Source: Lachnospiraceae bacterium (GTDB lineage Bacteria > Bacillota > Clostridia > Lachnospirales > Lachnospiraceae). From it: a stretch of DNA of 64,000 nucleotides. Both the position numbers and the translations under genes were made by a program. Positions 8,189 through 16,764 of this stretch are shown piece by piece. The number at the start of each line of letters is the position of its first letter. Position 1 is the first letter of the stretch. A model generated the notes under the pieces. That model worked only from the letters and a program-made list of their open reading frames with translations. It had not been told where the DNA came from and searched no databases. The DNA is taken from NCBI GenBank assembly GCA_017617545.1, contig JAFZVZ010000044.1:1-64000 (forward strand). Direction: 5' to 3'.

Positions 8189-8236
8189 ATGGACGGTAAC
8201 AACACGGTGATCCTGAATCTGAAGGTGAATGCGTAG
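8189..8236 (+). CDS. Possible 15-codon leader peptide
   Basis: ATG 8189 follows GGAAAGGAG at ideal spacing and reads MDGNNTVILNLKVNA before TAG at 8234-8236. It lies between the peptidase and the flavoprotein gene, 38 bases before the latter's start. It may be a leader peptide, a truncated gene or chance; the sequence is not recognised. Confidence 0.25.
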   Translation: MDGNNTVILNLKVNA

Positions 8237-8274
8237 GATAATGCCCGGTGACGGGAATTCCGGTAAGGGAGGAA

Positions 8275-8838
8275 ATGCGAATCGTGAAAACACTGATCTT
8301 CAACGGATCGCCCAGACCGGCGGGAGATACCGTGAGCCTGATCGGCAGGCTGACGGAGCAACTGAACGGCGAGTACAAGGTGGTCGACGCATACCGGAGC
8401 AACATTTCCGCATGCCTTGACTGCCGCTACTGCTGGAAGAACCCGGGCTGTGCGATACAGGACGAGATGCAGGATGTCTATCGGTACATTGAGGACTGCG
8501 ACAACATCGTGATCGCGTCGCCGATCTATTTTTCAGAGTTGACCGGCAAGATGCTCGATGTCGGGAGCCGGCTGCAGACGTATTTCTGCGGAAAATTTTT
8601 CCGAAAGGAACAGCTGAACATCAAGCCGAAAAAAGGCGCGGTGATCCTCGTCGGCGGCGGAGACGGACGGATCGAGAAGCCGTACGAGACGGCCTGCACA
8701 TTGATGCATCACATGAACTGTTATGACATTTATGAGGTAGTGTGCAGCTTTAACACAAACGTTGTACCGGCGATCGAGGACGAGGCGGCCGTGGAAGGTG
8801 TGAGACGGATCGCGGAGTTCTTGAATGCCGGAAAATGA
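8275..8838 (+). CDS. NAD(P)H-dependent FMN reductase-like flavoprotein
   Basis: The 187-residue protein has a flavodoxin-like fold. The FMN phosphate loop (FNGSPRPAGDTVSL) is near the N-terminus, followed by a cysteine segment (CLDCRYCWKNPGC) and SPIYFSELTGKMLD. The cysteines resemble those of iron-sulfur flavoproteins and related NADPH-dependent reductases of anaerobes. It would use FMN to move electrons; the partner is unknown. The start is uncertain: ATG 8275 follows GGGAGG by only 2-3 bases, and GTG 8284 is spaced better. Confidence 0.8.
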   Translation: MRIVKTLIFNGSPRPAGDTVSLIGRLTEQLNGEYKVVDAYRSNISACLDCRYCWKNPGCAIQDEMQDVYRYIEDCDNIVIASPIYFSELTGKMLDVGSRLQTYFCGKFFRKEQLNIKPKKGAVILVGGGDGRIEKPYETACTLMHHMNCYDIYEVVCSFNTNVVPAIEDEAAVEGVRRIAEFLNAGK

Positions 8839-8890
8839 GGCTTCGGCAGCAACAGTATTGAGGCAAAACGAACGGAGGCGGGAAAGGCAT

Positions 8891-9316
8891 ATGTACGAGA
8901 TCAAGATCGGAGAATCGATCGGAGACATCAGGATCGGAATGAAGCGGGAAGAGGTTCGGGAACTGTTCGATGATCTGGAGGAGTGGAAGGAGACGCCTTA
9001 CGGATATGACCGTGAGGTTGTGTATGACAACAACGATGAGTTCCAGATCAGTTACGATGAGAACGACTGCGTGAACTTCATCCTTTGCACCGCCGAGGAC
9101 AGTATGACGATCGACGGCAAGGTGCTGAATGAGGACCTGTTCTATGAGGATGTTCTGGAGATCGCCCGCGCGGCGGCATCGGACATTGAGGAGGACGAGG
9201 TCGGTTTTACAAGCAACCAGCTGGGCTTCGGCGCCTGTGCCTACTATGACGACGATGACGAGGAAGAAGTGGCGAGAGTCGAGAGCGTGCAGGTCGCGGT
9301 AAAGAACTTCTGGTAG
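8891..9316 (+). CDS. Small acidic protein of unknown function
   Basis: The 141-residue protein begins MYEIKIGESIGDIRIGMKRE, a pattern (IGxIrxGMxxxEV) seen in several small Firmicutes proteins of unknown role. It ends with an acidic stretch (YYDDDDEEEVARVE). No signal peptide or membrane segment is visible. ATG 8891 is chosen because GGAGGCGGGAAAGG precedes it; an upstream in-frame ATG at 8825 overlaps the flavoprotein gene and encodes a low-complexity extension. No function is assigned. Confidence 0.6.
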   Translation: MYEIKIGESIGDIRIGMKREEVRELFDDLEEWKETPYGYDREVVYDNNDEFQISYDENDCVNFILCTAEDSMTIDGKVLNEDLFYEDVLEIARAAASDIEEDEVGFTSNQLGFGACAYYDDDDEEEVARVESVQVAVKNFW

Positions 9317-9352
9317 GATGTGTTGGGGCAGTTCGGGAGAGAGGGAAGCAGT

Positions 9353-9712
9353 ATGAGTACAAGGGCGTTGGTCATCATCGGCGCTGTTGTCGCGGCGGCG
9401 ATCATCTATTTCAGACCGTACGCAAGAATGTGGCTCGTCAGAAGGAAGTGTACGGCGAGCGTGGGCGGTCACTATGTCTATACCGAGTGGTTTTATCAGG
9501 CGCAGGGCATCGGCGGCGGGCATTCGACGGCGTTGCCCGCCTATGAGTACACGGTGGACGGAAAGCTCTATCTCACGCTGGTTGAGGGAATGGAGCAGTC
9601 ATACAACGTGTTTCCGCTTGACGTTGAGGTGAAGTACAATCCGGCGAACCCGGAAGTGTGCTTCATTGAAGGCAAGCGAGGTACGGCCATCAAGGGCAAA
9701 AATCGTGATTGA
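9353..9712 (+). CDS. DUF3592-like single-span membrane protein
   Basis: The 119-residue protein has one N-terminal membrane helix (about residues 5-20). An extracytoplasmic or cytoplasmic beta-rich domain follows with PAYEYTVDGKLY and DVEVKYNPANPEVCFI. This is the pattern of DUF3592 proteins, whose role is unknown. ATG 9353 follows GAGAGAGGGAAG. The stop lies 17 bases before the start of the Nudix gene, suggesting one operon. Confidence 0.6.
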   Translation: MSTRALVIIGAVVAAAIIYFRPYARMWLVRRKCTASVGGHYVYTEWFYQAQGIGGGHSTALPAYEYTVDGKLYLTLVEGMEQSYNVFPLDVEVKYNPANPEVCFIEGKRGTAIKGKNRD

Positions 9713-9729
9713 GACTTGGGGACAAAGCG

Positions 9730-10176
9730 ATGATCAATTATACATGGCATAAGGGCGTGATGCCGGATGCTCTGACGGTCCGGCAGGTGTACGGGATTGC
9801 CTTCGCGGAGGACGGCAGGATTTTCCTTAGGATCGACGGCGGACGATACAAGCTGACCGGCGGCAGACCGGAGGGCGCGGAGACGTTTGAGGAGACGCTG
9901 CGGCGGGAGTACCTGGAGGAGGCCAACATCGAGTTGGAGGACATTCGCTATCTCGGATATCTGGAGGTCGAGGACGGAACTGAAACGTACGCGCAGGTCC
10001 GCATGATCGCGCGGATCAAAAAGATCCATGAGAACCATATCGACCCGGACACGGGGCGGATGTACGGCAGAGTGCTGGTGGATGCGGATGATGTGAAAGA
10101 GTATTTGGACTATCCGGACGAGGCGGGCAATCAGATGATGGACGACGCCGTTCGGATGGCGAAGGAGCAGGAGTGA
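9730..10176 (+). CDS. Nudix hydrolase
   Basis: The 148-residue protein contains the Nudix box GGRPEGAETFEETLRREYLE followed by EANI, matching G-x5-E-x7-REUxEExGU except for alanine in place of the final glycine. It would hydrolyse a nucleoside-diphosphate derivative with Mg2+. The length is typical of single-domain Nudix enzymes. The stop overlaps the GTG start of the xylanase (GTGA), so the two are translationally coupled, though a functional link is not obvious. Confidence 0.88.
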   Translation: MINYTWHKGVMPDALTVRQVYGIAFAEDGRIFLRIDGGRYKLTGGRPEGAETFEETLRREYLEEANIELEDIRYLGYLEVEDGTETYAQVRMIARIKKIHENHIDPDTGRMYGRVLVDADDVKEYLDYPDEAGNQMMDDAVRMAKEQE

Positions 10177-11306
10177 AAAAGTTCGGAAGCTGTATCAATT
10201 ATCAGATCGTTGATCTGATCAGAATATGGAAAACGTGCGACGATGCCCGGTTTGAGGAGGAGCGGGACCGGTATCTGGCGGCGGAGAATCCGCCGGATGC
10301 GGACTGTTACCGCAGACTGGACTACGGTCGGATGCGGAAAATGGTCCGCTTCCTGGAGCAGTACGTTGACAGCATCACCTGCGAGAACGAGATGAAGATG
10401 GAGATCTTCTTCCGCGCGGATCAGCCGGCGTTCATCGACGACAAGGTCAATGCGGGGCTGTTTGATTTTTCGTACGCCGACAAGATATACGCGTTTGCGC
10501 AGGAAAACAAACTGAGCGTCAGGATCCACACGATCGTGTGGTACCGCCATGTGCCCGTGCAGCTTACGGAGTATCTGGCAGGGCGGAGCACGGAGGAGCG
10601 GAGAAGCCTGACGCTTGCGTTTATCAGGGCGTATATGCAATGCCTGAAGGAGCGGTATCCGGACGCGTACTGCGTGGATGTGCTCAACGAGATCGCGGCC
10701 GATCCGGATGAGCTTGACGGCTTTCGGGAAGAGGGACTGCCCGTGTACGAGTATGATGACGAGGGAGTTCGCATCGACGACTGGTACCGGCTGCTGGGCC
10801 GGCACTATTACATTGATGTGTTCCGGCTGGCGCGTGAGGTCTTCGGGGATCGGATCAAGCTGTATTACAACGACAACAACGAGGGAAACCGCGAGAAGCA
10901 GGTCACGTACAGGACGATGATCGGGAATCTCAAGGAGTATGAGCGGGAGCACGGGATCCGGCTGATCGACGGCTTCGGGATGCAGTGCCATCTTTGGGGC
11001 GCCGTGGATGAGACCGCGGAGTTCATGGAGGACATGTTTCGGTTTTACACAAGCCTCGGAGTGGAATTGCAGGTCACGGAATTTGACGTGAGCAACCACA
11101 GCACGAAGGAGACGCAGGAAGCCATTTTTCGCAATTTTGCGGAGGTCGCACGCAGGTACGATATCGAGGCATTCACGGTCTGGGGTCTGAACGATACGGT
11201 CTCCTGGTTGCAGGGGGAGAATGCGTCACTGGTGGACGATGACGGCGAGCTGAAGCCGTTTGCCATGAAGTACATCGAGGCATTTTCCGAAAAATACGAC
11301 CGATAA
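10173..11306 (+). CDS. Intracellular GH10 endo-1,4-beta-xylanase
   Basis: The 377-residue protein is a complete single-domain GH10 glycoside hydrolase. The general acid/base lies in VDVLNEI (E173) and the nucleophile in LQVTEFDVS (E303). Conserved IHTIVWYRHVP and FTVWGLNDTVSW (the C-terminal Trp) segments are also present. GH10 enzymes cut beta-1,4-xylan or xylo-oligosaccharides with retention. There is no signal peptide, so it probably acts on imported oligosaccharides in the cytoplasm. The GTG start overlaps the preceding stop. A GH120 beta-xylosidase-like gene elsewhere in the window (47663-49681) fits the same pathway. Confidence 0.93.
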   Translation: MKKFGSCINYQIVDLIRIWKTCDDARFEEERDRYLAAENPPDADCYRRLDYGRMRKMVRFLEQYVDSITCENEMKMEIFFRADQPAFIDDKVNAGLFDFSYADKIYAFAQENKLSVRIHTIVWYRHVPVQLTEYLAGRSTEERRSLTLAFIRAYMQCLKERYPDAYCVDVLNEIAADPDELDGFREEGLPVYEYDDEGVRIDDWYRLLGRHYYIDVFRLAREVFGDRIKLYYNDNNEGNREKQVTYRTMIGNLKEYEREHGIRLIDGFGMQCHLWGAVDETAEFMEDMFRFYTSLGVELQVTEFDVSNHSTKETQEAIFRNFAEVARRYDIEAFTVWGLNDTVSWLQGENASLVDDDGELKPFAMKYIEAFSEKYDR

Positions 11307-11319
11307 ACAGGGGGATGGA

Positions 11320-12228
11320 TTGTTGGAAAATACGTTGGACAAGTGCAGGGTCCCGGATGTTCTGACGCGATGGGAGCTGGGGGATCCGTGCGTGGAAGCC
11401 TGCCTTAAGGAGAGTGAGGAGAGGCCGGTCTACCGGATCAAGGCAGACGCCGGATGCTATGTTCTGAAAGGGTATTCGTGCGATATGCCGGAGGAGACGA
11501 TCCGCAGCAACGTACAGGCGCATCTCTTTTTGGGCAATGAAAAGGGCCTTGCGCCGGCGATCTGCCGGACGAAGGCAGGGGAAGACTACATCAGCGAACA
11601 GGGATATTGGTTTTACCTGATGGAGTACGTCGAAGGGCGCCAGATGGAGGAGACGCCTGAGGATGAATTCCGGCTCGGACAGGCGGCGAGGGAGTTGCAT
11701 GCGCTGCAGGGGTATGGGAACAGGGCCCCGTTTACGCAGAGCAAGCAGCGCTATTACGAGTGGTTCCGAGACCGTGATTTTGCGAAGGAATTCGATGCGA
11801 TCCTCGACGCGATCCCCGATTTTGAGAAGCTTGATCAGTGCTTCGTTCACACGGACCTGGGGCCGCACAACGCGATGATCCGAAACGACGAAAAGGTGAT
11901 CTTCATCGATCTGGACGATTCCGGCATCGGCAGCCGGTTCCTGGATCTCGGCTGGCCGTTTATTATGCAGTACGTGGATTTCAACCACGACACCGAGGAG
12001 ATGAACTATCGCTTCGACCTTGCCGAGAGCTTTCTGCGAGGATACTATGGGGACGAGGGCGTCTCCCGCGGAGAGTTCGACCTCATATTTTACGGTGCAG
12101 AGCAGATGCATATCTCGTACATGCAGACGTACGGTCCGTACGCCGTGGATTCCCTCTGGAAGATATTGAATTTCGGAATCGCGCAGAATGAAGAGCTTTG
12201 GAACAGACTGCAAAACCGTTCGAAGTGA
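11320..12228 (+). CDS. Aminoglycoside phosphotransferase-family kinase
   Basis: The ~302-residue protein has the eukaryotic-kinase-like APH fold signatures: catalytic loop VHTDLGPHNAMI (HxDxxxxN) and the metal-binding FIDLDDSGIG. An N-lobe lysine lies in YVLKGY and a hinge in WFYLMEYVEG. Such enzymes phosphorylate small hydroxyl or amino compounds with ATP; the substrate may be choline-like, a sugar or an antibiotic, and sequence does not decide. The start is TTG 11320 or TTG 11323 after AGGGGGA; there is no nearby ATG. It follows the xylanase by 13 bases. Confidence 0.85.
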   Translation: MLENTLDKCRVPDVLTRWELGDPCVEACLKESEERPVYRIKADAGCYVLKGYSCDMPEETIRSNVQAHLFLGNEKGLAPAICRTKAGEDYISEQGYWFYLMEYVEGRQMEETPEDEFRLGQAARELHALQGYGNRAPFTQSKQRYYEWFRDRDFAKEFDAILDAIPDFEKLDQCFVHTDLGPHNAMIRNDEKVIFIDLDDSGIGSRFLDLGWPFIMQYVDFNHDTEEMNYRFDLAESFLRGYYGDEGVSRGEFDLIFYGAEQMHISYMQTYGPYAVDSLWKILNFGIAQNEELWNRLQNRSK

Positions 12229-12247
12229 AAGCAGAAGGAGAGAGCAA

Positions 12248-12799
12248 ATGATACTGTACATCAATGCCTGTGTCAGGGATGGTTCGAGAACGCGGGTGCT
12301 TGCGGAACGGTTGCTGGCGAAGTTGGATGAGCCGGTGACGGAGGTGAGGCTTTCGGACATTTCGTTCGTGCCGACCGACGAGGAATATCTGACCCGCCGT
12401 GACGGGTTGCTCGCCGGCGGGCATTACGAGGACCCGATGTTTGATCTTGCGCGGCAGTTTGCCGCCGCCGACCGGATCGTGATCGCGGCGCCGTACTGGG
12501 ATCTTTCGTTCCCGGCGGTGCTGAAGCAGTACCTGGAGAAGATCAACGTTCCCGGGATCACATTTTACTACACGCAGGACGGGGTACCGAGAGGGCTCTG
12601 CCGCGCGAAGGAGCTCTGTTACGTGATGACCGCGGGTGGGACATACGTGCCGCAGGAGTTTGGCTTCGGGTACGTGGAGACGCTTGCGAAAAACTTCTAC
12701 GGGATCGGCGAGGTACGCCTCGTTCAGGCCGTCGGTCTCGATATCGACGGGGCTGACCCGGAACAGATTCTGGCTGAGGTTGAAAGGAGAATACAGTGA
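12248..12799 (+). CDS. Flavodoxin-fold NAD(P)H oxidoreductase (AzoR-like)
   Basis: The 183-residue protein reads MILYINACVRDGSRTRVLAE at the FMN-phosphate loop, then DRIVIAAPYWDLSFPAVLKQ YLEKINVPG and YVMTAGGTY. This is the layout of AzoR/YwrO-type FMN-dependent NADH reductases. It would reduce quinones or azo compounds as a homodimer. AAGGAG precedes the ATG. The stop overlaps the GTG start of the next gene (GTGA). Confidence 0.88.
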   Translation: MILYINACVRDGSRTRVLAERLLAKLDEPVTEVRLSDISFVPTDEEYLTRRDGLLAGGHYEDPMFDLARQFAAADRIVIAAPYWDLSFPAVLKQYLEKINVPGITFYYTQDGVPRGLCRAKELCYVMTAGGTYVPQEFGFGYVETLAKNFYGIGEVRLVQAVGLDIDGADPEQILAEVERRIQ

Positions 12800-13326
12800 T
12801 TTTCGGTTTGTTTGGCAGGAAACAGCACGGTAAGGAGACGCTTGTGAACCCGCAGTACCGGATATACGCGAAGGCGGACAACGGGTTTACTCTGGCGTAT
12901 CAGGCTCATTTTGCGCTGGACGGGGAGACGATCGAGTTCCAGCGCGGAAAGACGCATACGACGGATATCTACATCGAGCAGAAGTATGAGCATTTCTTTC
13001 CGGAGAGCTATTATTTTGATGTGAAAGCCGAAGGGGAGGATCCGGCGGCATGGGAATACCGGCAGCGCAACAGTGAAAACCCGTATGACAGGGCGAAGCT
13101 GATCGAACTCATGGGAAAACTGGACTTCGAGTCCAAGGGGCATGTCAACCTTACGATCACGGAGTTCGACGGGTATCAGATCACGGAGTTGAAGAAACTG
13201 GAGCAGGAGACGCACGGGACGTTGCTGTGGCAGAATTTTGCGCTTTTTAAGGACGGAAAGCGCCTGACGATCCCGGGCAACCTGAACCTCGGATGCCTGC
13301 ACGATTTTTATAGGCGGAAAGATTGA
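12796..13326 (+). CDS. Protein of unknown function
   Basis: The 176-residue soluble protein starts at GTG 12796, which overlaps the preceding stop. Its N-terminus MIFGLFGRKQHG is short, hydrophobic and basic, and the rest looks beta-rich (YRIYAKADNGFTLAYQAHFA and following). No family was recognised. Coupling to the oxidoreductase gene suggests co-expression only. Confidence 0.55.
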   Translation: MIFGLFGRKQHGKETLVNPQYRIYAKADNGFTLAYQAHFALDGETIEFQRGKTHTTDIYIEQKYEHFFPESYYFDVKAEGEDPAAWEYRQRNSENPYDRAKLIELMGKLDFESKGHVNLTITEFDGYQITELKKLEQETHGTLLWQNFALFKDGKRLTIPGNLNLGCLHDFYRRKD

Positions 13327-13354
13327 GCATCTTTGATCGTGGGAGAGAAGAAAC

Positions 13355-14296
13355 ATGGATCGATCGAACTGGAACCGGCGCAAAATGGCGCAGGACGGAT
13401 TTGGAAAGGCGCAGTACCACCTTCCCGGTTTGTTTGAATTTTACGAACTGTACAAGCGATTCCTGCCGCTCTTTCGGGAGCATCGGGAGTACTTCTTCGA
13501 ATGGTGCGAGATCGGCTCAATCTACGGCGCGCCGCAGGATTGCCTGTGGGGCGGCGGGCGAGTGGGCTTCGGCGACGCGGATCCGGAGGATGTGGCCGCT
13601 CTCATGCGGGAATTCGGCGTTTCCGCACGGCTTACGTTCAGCAATTCGCTGCTTTTGGAGGAGCATCTTACTGACAGGCGCAGCAACGCGCTGTGTGAGC
13701 TGTTCGAGAGAAACGGTTCCGCAGAAAATGGCGTGATCATCACTTCCGGCCTGCTGCTTGAGTACATACGGGACAGATACCCGGGCTTTTATTTCGTCTC
13801 CTCGACGACGAAGGTGCTGACGGAGTTCGCGCAGCTTACGGAGGAACTGAACCGGGAGGAATACCGCTATGTCGTGCCGGATTTCCGGCTGAACAAGGAG
13901 TTTCAGAAGCTGAACGCGCTGACCGATGTGCAGAAGAGAAAGGTCGAGTTTCTGTGCAACGAGTGCTGCCGGTTTGACTGCTATGACAGGAAAAACTGCT
14001 ACGAGAACGTCAGCCGGAAGAGCCTCGGGGAGGACTGTGAGGACCACGTGTGTGTCTCGCCGACGGCGGAGCGGGGGTACCGGCTGTCCGACGCGATGAA
14101 GAACCCCGGTTACATCGGCCCGAGTGAGGTGCTGAACACATATATGCCGATGGGCTTTGAGCAGTTCAAGATCGAGGGACGCAGCCTCGGAAGCGCGGTA
14201 GTGTTCGAGATGCTGTTACAATACATGGTCCGGCCGGAGCACCGGCTGAAGGTCCGTGAGGAGATCTATCTGGACAGCATGCTGGATCTGTTTTGA
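13355..14296 (+). CDS. U32-peptidase/UbiV-like protein with a cysteine cluster
   Basis: The 313-residue protein has a TIM-barrel-like order ending in GFEQFKIEGRSLGS, the signature region of U32 peptidases and the UbiU/UbiV proteins. In the middle lies a cysteine-rich segment (FLCNECCRFDCYDRKNCY, then C..HVC). In UbiU/V-like proteins four such cysteines hold a 4Fe-4S cluster. I infer an iron-sulfur protein, possibly in an O2-independent modification reaction, rather than a protease. The usual two-gene U32 partner is absent. GAGAGAAGAAAC precedes the ATG. The assignment rests on pattern recognition only. Confidence 0.55.
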   Translation: MDRSNWNRRKMAQDGFGKAQYHLPGLFEFYELYKRFLPLFREHREYFFEWCEIGSIYGAPQDCLWGGGRVGFGDADPEDVAALMREFGVSARLTFSNSLLLEEHLTDRRSNALCELFERNGSAENGVIITSGLLLEYIRDRYPGFYFVSSTTKVLTEFAQLTEELNREEYRYVVPDFRLNKEFQKLNALTDVQKRKVEFLCNECCRFDCYDRKNCYENVSRKSLGEDCEDHVCVSPTAERGYRLSDAMKNPGYIGPSEVLNTYMPMGFEQFKIEGRSLGSAVVFEMLLQYMVRPEHRLKVREEIYLDSMLDLF

Positions 14297-14348
14297 TCAA
14301 GGATGCGGCACAGTCACACCGGCAGGTGCGGAAGGAAGGAGGCAGTCG

Positions 14349-14873
14349 ATGTCATTTGTCATCATGAACAACGGGATCCTGTATCACGCCGGGGAGCCGA
14401 TGGGAAAGCACGCGATCATCTCTAAGGACAAATTGTTCCCGGACGCGAAGCCGCGCTTCAACTCAGGGTATATGCGGGAGATCGATCCGACTGACGGATC
14501 GGTTCTGGAGTATTTTGATATTGACTATTTTGTCGAATATGACAACGGAATTGAGGGAGCGCCGACGGAATGGCAGTTCAACGGGACGAAGGAATCCGAT
14601 ATCTTCAATGATATCGTGTGGATCCACGGCGACAATTATCCGGGTTGGGAGGTGATCGACCGGGCTTGGAGCCGTAAGAAGATCACGTTCCACGAATGTA
14701 CCGGCCAGTTCCTTAAGAAGACGGTATATTATCGGGGCGGAAAGAAACTTGCCAGGCCGCAGGTGAAGCGGGTGGACCTTTCCAAAGATGAGTTCAAGCG
14801 GGCTTTTCGGTTCTATGAGGACGAGGATTTCCGTGTGCTTTCAGAGTATGAGGGAGAGCCGTTTTTGTCTTGA
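14349..14873 (+). CDS. Protein of unknown function
   Basis: The 174-residue soluble protein (MSFVIMNNGILYHAGEPMGK) is rich in aromatic and acidic residues and has no recognised domain. GGAAGGAGG precedes the ATG at 14349; the frame is open further upstream to 14256 but only overlaps the previous gene. It belongs to the run of small unknown genes between 12796 and 16708. Confidence 0.5.
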   Translation: MSFVIMNNGILYHAGEPMGKHAIISKDKLFPDAKPRFNSGYMREIDPTDGSVLEYFDIDYFVEYDNGIEGAPTEWQFNGTKESDIFNDIVWIHGDNYPGWEVIDRAWSRKKITFHECTGQFLKKTVYYRGGKKLARPQVKRVDLSKDEFKRAFRFYEDEDFRVLSEYEGEPFLS

Positions 14874-14949
14874 TCGTCTGCTTGAGATCCGGGAGCAGTA
14901 GGAAACGATCAGGGGATTACATACGATTGCAGAAAAAGGAGGTAACGCC

Positions 14950-15603
14950 ATGGACAATGGGAACAACGGAAACGAGTTACAGGGACAGCAGATCACGAAG
15001 AACATCCGGCTATACCCGGACGGGGTGTACCGCTGGCATTATGCGTTTGATATGCGGCGCAATCCGACCATCCTGTTTACGGTTTGGAGGGTGCTCGGAT
15101 TCTCGTTCGGCGCGGTCTATCTTTTTTCCATTATCCTCAGGATAATCGATGGTGGCATCACAGGAGCGAAACTGTGGTCGGAAACGAAGCCTTTTTTGAT
15201 CCTGGCGGTGGTTTTTCTCGTCATCAGCATCATTGCTTACTGTATCGTGGCAGGCAACTACGGATGGAAATATCAGGTTCTGTTCGAGATGACCGAGGAT
15301 AAGGTGACGCATATGCAAATGCCGAAGCAGTTTGAGGAAGCCGAGGCAATCGGCTGGCTGACGGCACTTGCAGGAGCTGCAACAGGAAACCTTTCCATGA
15401 TGGGACAGGGCATTGATACCGCGGCCAGAAACATTTCCGTCTCCGAATTCAAGTCGGTGACGAGTGTGAAAGTACGGCGCAGGAGACACACCATTTTTGT
15501 GAACGAGACGTTTGATAAGAATCAGGTTTACGCCGAGGATGAGGACTTCGAGTTTGTGCTGCGGTTTATTCTCGACCGGTGCACAAAAGCTAAGGTCAAA
15601 TGA
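14950..15603 (+). CDS. Two-span membrane protein of unknown function
   Basis: The 217-residue protein has two strong membrane helices (about residues 42-64 and 79-101). A C-terminal soluble part follows with SVSEFKSVTSVKVRRRRHTI, which looks like a PH-like beta-sandwich, but this is not certain. AAAAAGGAGG precedes the ATG. The next gene, 58 bases downstream, is also a membrane protein, and the two may be co-expressed. Confidence 0.6.
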   Translation: MDNGNNGNELQGQQITKNIRLYPDGVYRWHYAFDMRRNPTILFTVWRVLGFSFGAVYLFSIILRIIDGGITGAKLWSETKPFLILAVVFLVISIIAYCIVAGNYGWKYQVLFEMTEDKVTHMQMPKQFEEAEAIGWLTALAGAATGNLSMMGQGIDTAARNISVSEFKSVTSVKVRRRRHTIFVNETFDKNQVYAEDEDFEFVLRFILDRCTKAKVK

Positions 15604-15661
15604 AGAGGAAGCAAAGAAAAAGAGCCGTTGTAGGTACGGAGCATTTGAGAGGGGTGACGGG

Positions 15662-16708
15662 ATGTACACGCAACTGGATGAAAACGAGATCGTTATACTG
15701 AGAATCGTGCGCTGGCTGTTCATACGACTGCCGCTGTTGTTCCTGCTGGTCAACGGGATCAATTACGTGAACACCGGAAAGACCACGAGAGGTGTTGTTG
15801 AACTGGTGATCTCTGCGGTACTCATCGCTGTCGATCTCTTCGTGATCGGGCGGAAGATCCGCAGGACGAAGAGGCAGCTGAAGGATCCGGAGTATCTTGA
15901 GAAACTAAGGAATATGTCGCCGGAGGAAGAGGCGAAGCGTGAAGGGTTACTTTCCCTCAAATGCTGCATCGGATGTGTGATCGTCTGCGTCGGCCTGTTC
16001 ATCATCATGCCGATCGCCGTTCAAGTTAAGGATCTCGCCGTTTGTCTTGCCGGCGGAGCCTTCCTTGTATTGCTCAGTGTGGTCGGCCTGATCTGGGCGA
16101 TTGATGCGTACCGACATCCGGAAAATCTGGTACGGCGCCGCAACAGTAACAAGCCGGTTACCGAACGCCGCGCAGCGCTGTACAAAGATTACGAGCTGGG
16201 ATACGAGCCCGCGATGGAGCAGTATTGTAAGCAGACCGGCAAGTCCGAGGCGGAGCTGACAGACGAAGATGAAGCGATCATCTGGGAGTACTCATACGCG
16301 CAGATCGCTTTTCTGCTCGCTTGGATCGCGGAGCATGATTTCTATAAGCCCGAAGGCGGCGACGATCCGTATCTGGAGGAGCTGATCGGAAAGATCAAAG
16401 CGCGGGAGATCCTGCCGACGTCTTATATCTCGGAAAATGACGGAACGCTCTTCGAGGGTAACATAAAGGACGAGGCGATCGGCTTCGTCCGGGAGTACTT
16501 GAACAACTCCGATTACATTAACGGACACGAGGTCGCGAAGCCCGGGGATATCATTGGGGCATACTACCCGGAGTTGGAGGCATTTGCCGCGGAACATCTG
16601 AAGGCCGAAATGTTAGGCTTCCCGTTCCGCTGGGAAGATTATGATATCTTCAGGACGAAGATCGACAGGGCGTACACGAGGTACATGAAGAAGTGCGGCA
16701 GGCAGTGA
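15662..16708 (+). CDS. Membrane protein with C-terminal soluble domain, unknown function
   Basis: The 348-residue protein has about four membrane helices in residues 15-160, with a charged cytoplasmic loop between the pairs. A ~180-residue soluble tail follows. The tail contains EYSYAQIAFLLAWIAEHDFY, reminiscent of DUF7832-type domains; this is a weak call. GAGGGGTGACGGG precedes the ATG at 15662. It ends 56 bases before the ABC transporter ATPase, with which it may share a transcript. Confidence 0.55.
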   Translation: MYTQLDENEIVILRIVRWLFIRLPLLFLLVNGINYVNTGKTTRGVVELVISAVLIAVDLFVIGRKIRRTKRQLKDPEYLEKLRNMSPEEEAKREGLLSLKCCIGCVIVCVGLFIIMPIAVQVKDLAVCLAGGAFLVLLSVVGLIWAIDAYRHPENLVRRRNSNKPVTERRAALYKDYELGYEPAMEQYCKQTGKSEAELTDEDEAIIWEYSYAQIAFLLAWIAEHDFYKPEGGDDPYLEELIGKIKAREILPTSYISENDGTLFEGNIKDEAIGFVREYLNNSDYINGHEVAKPGDIIGAYYPELEAFAAEHLKAEMLGFPFRWEDYDIFRTKIDRAYTRYMKKCGRQ

Positions 16709-16764
16709 TCACGGAAACGACAGTTTCGTTGGTGTGGCAGCTGTCGCATAAAGGAAGGCAACAG

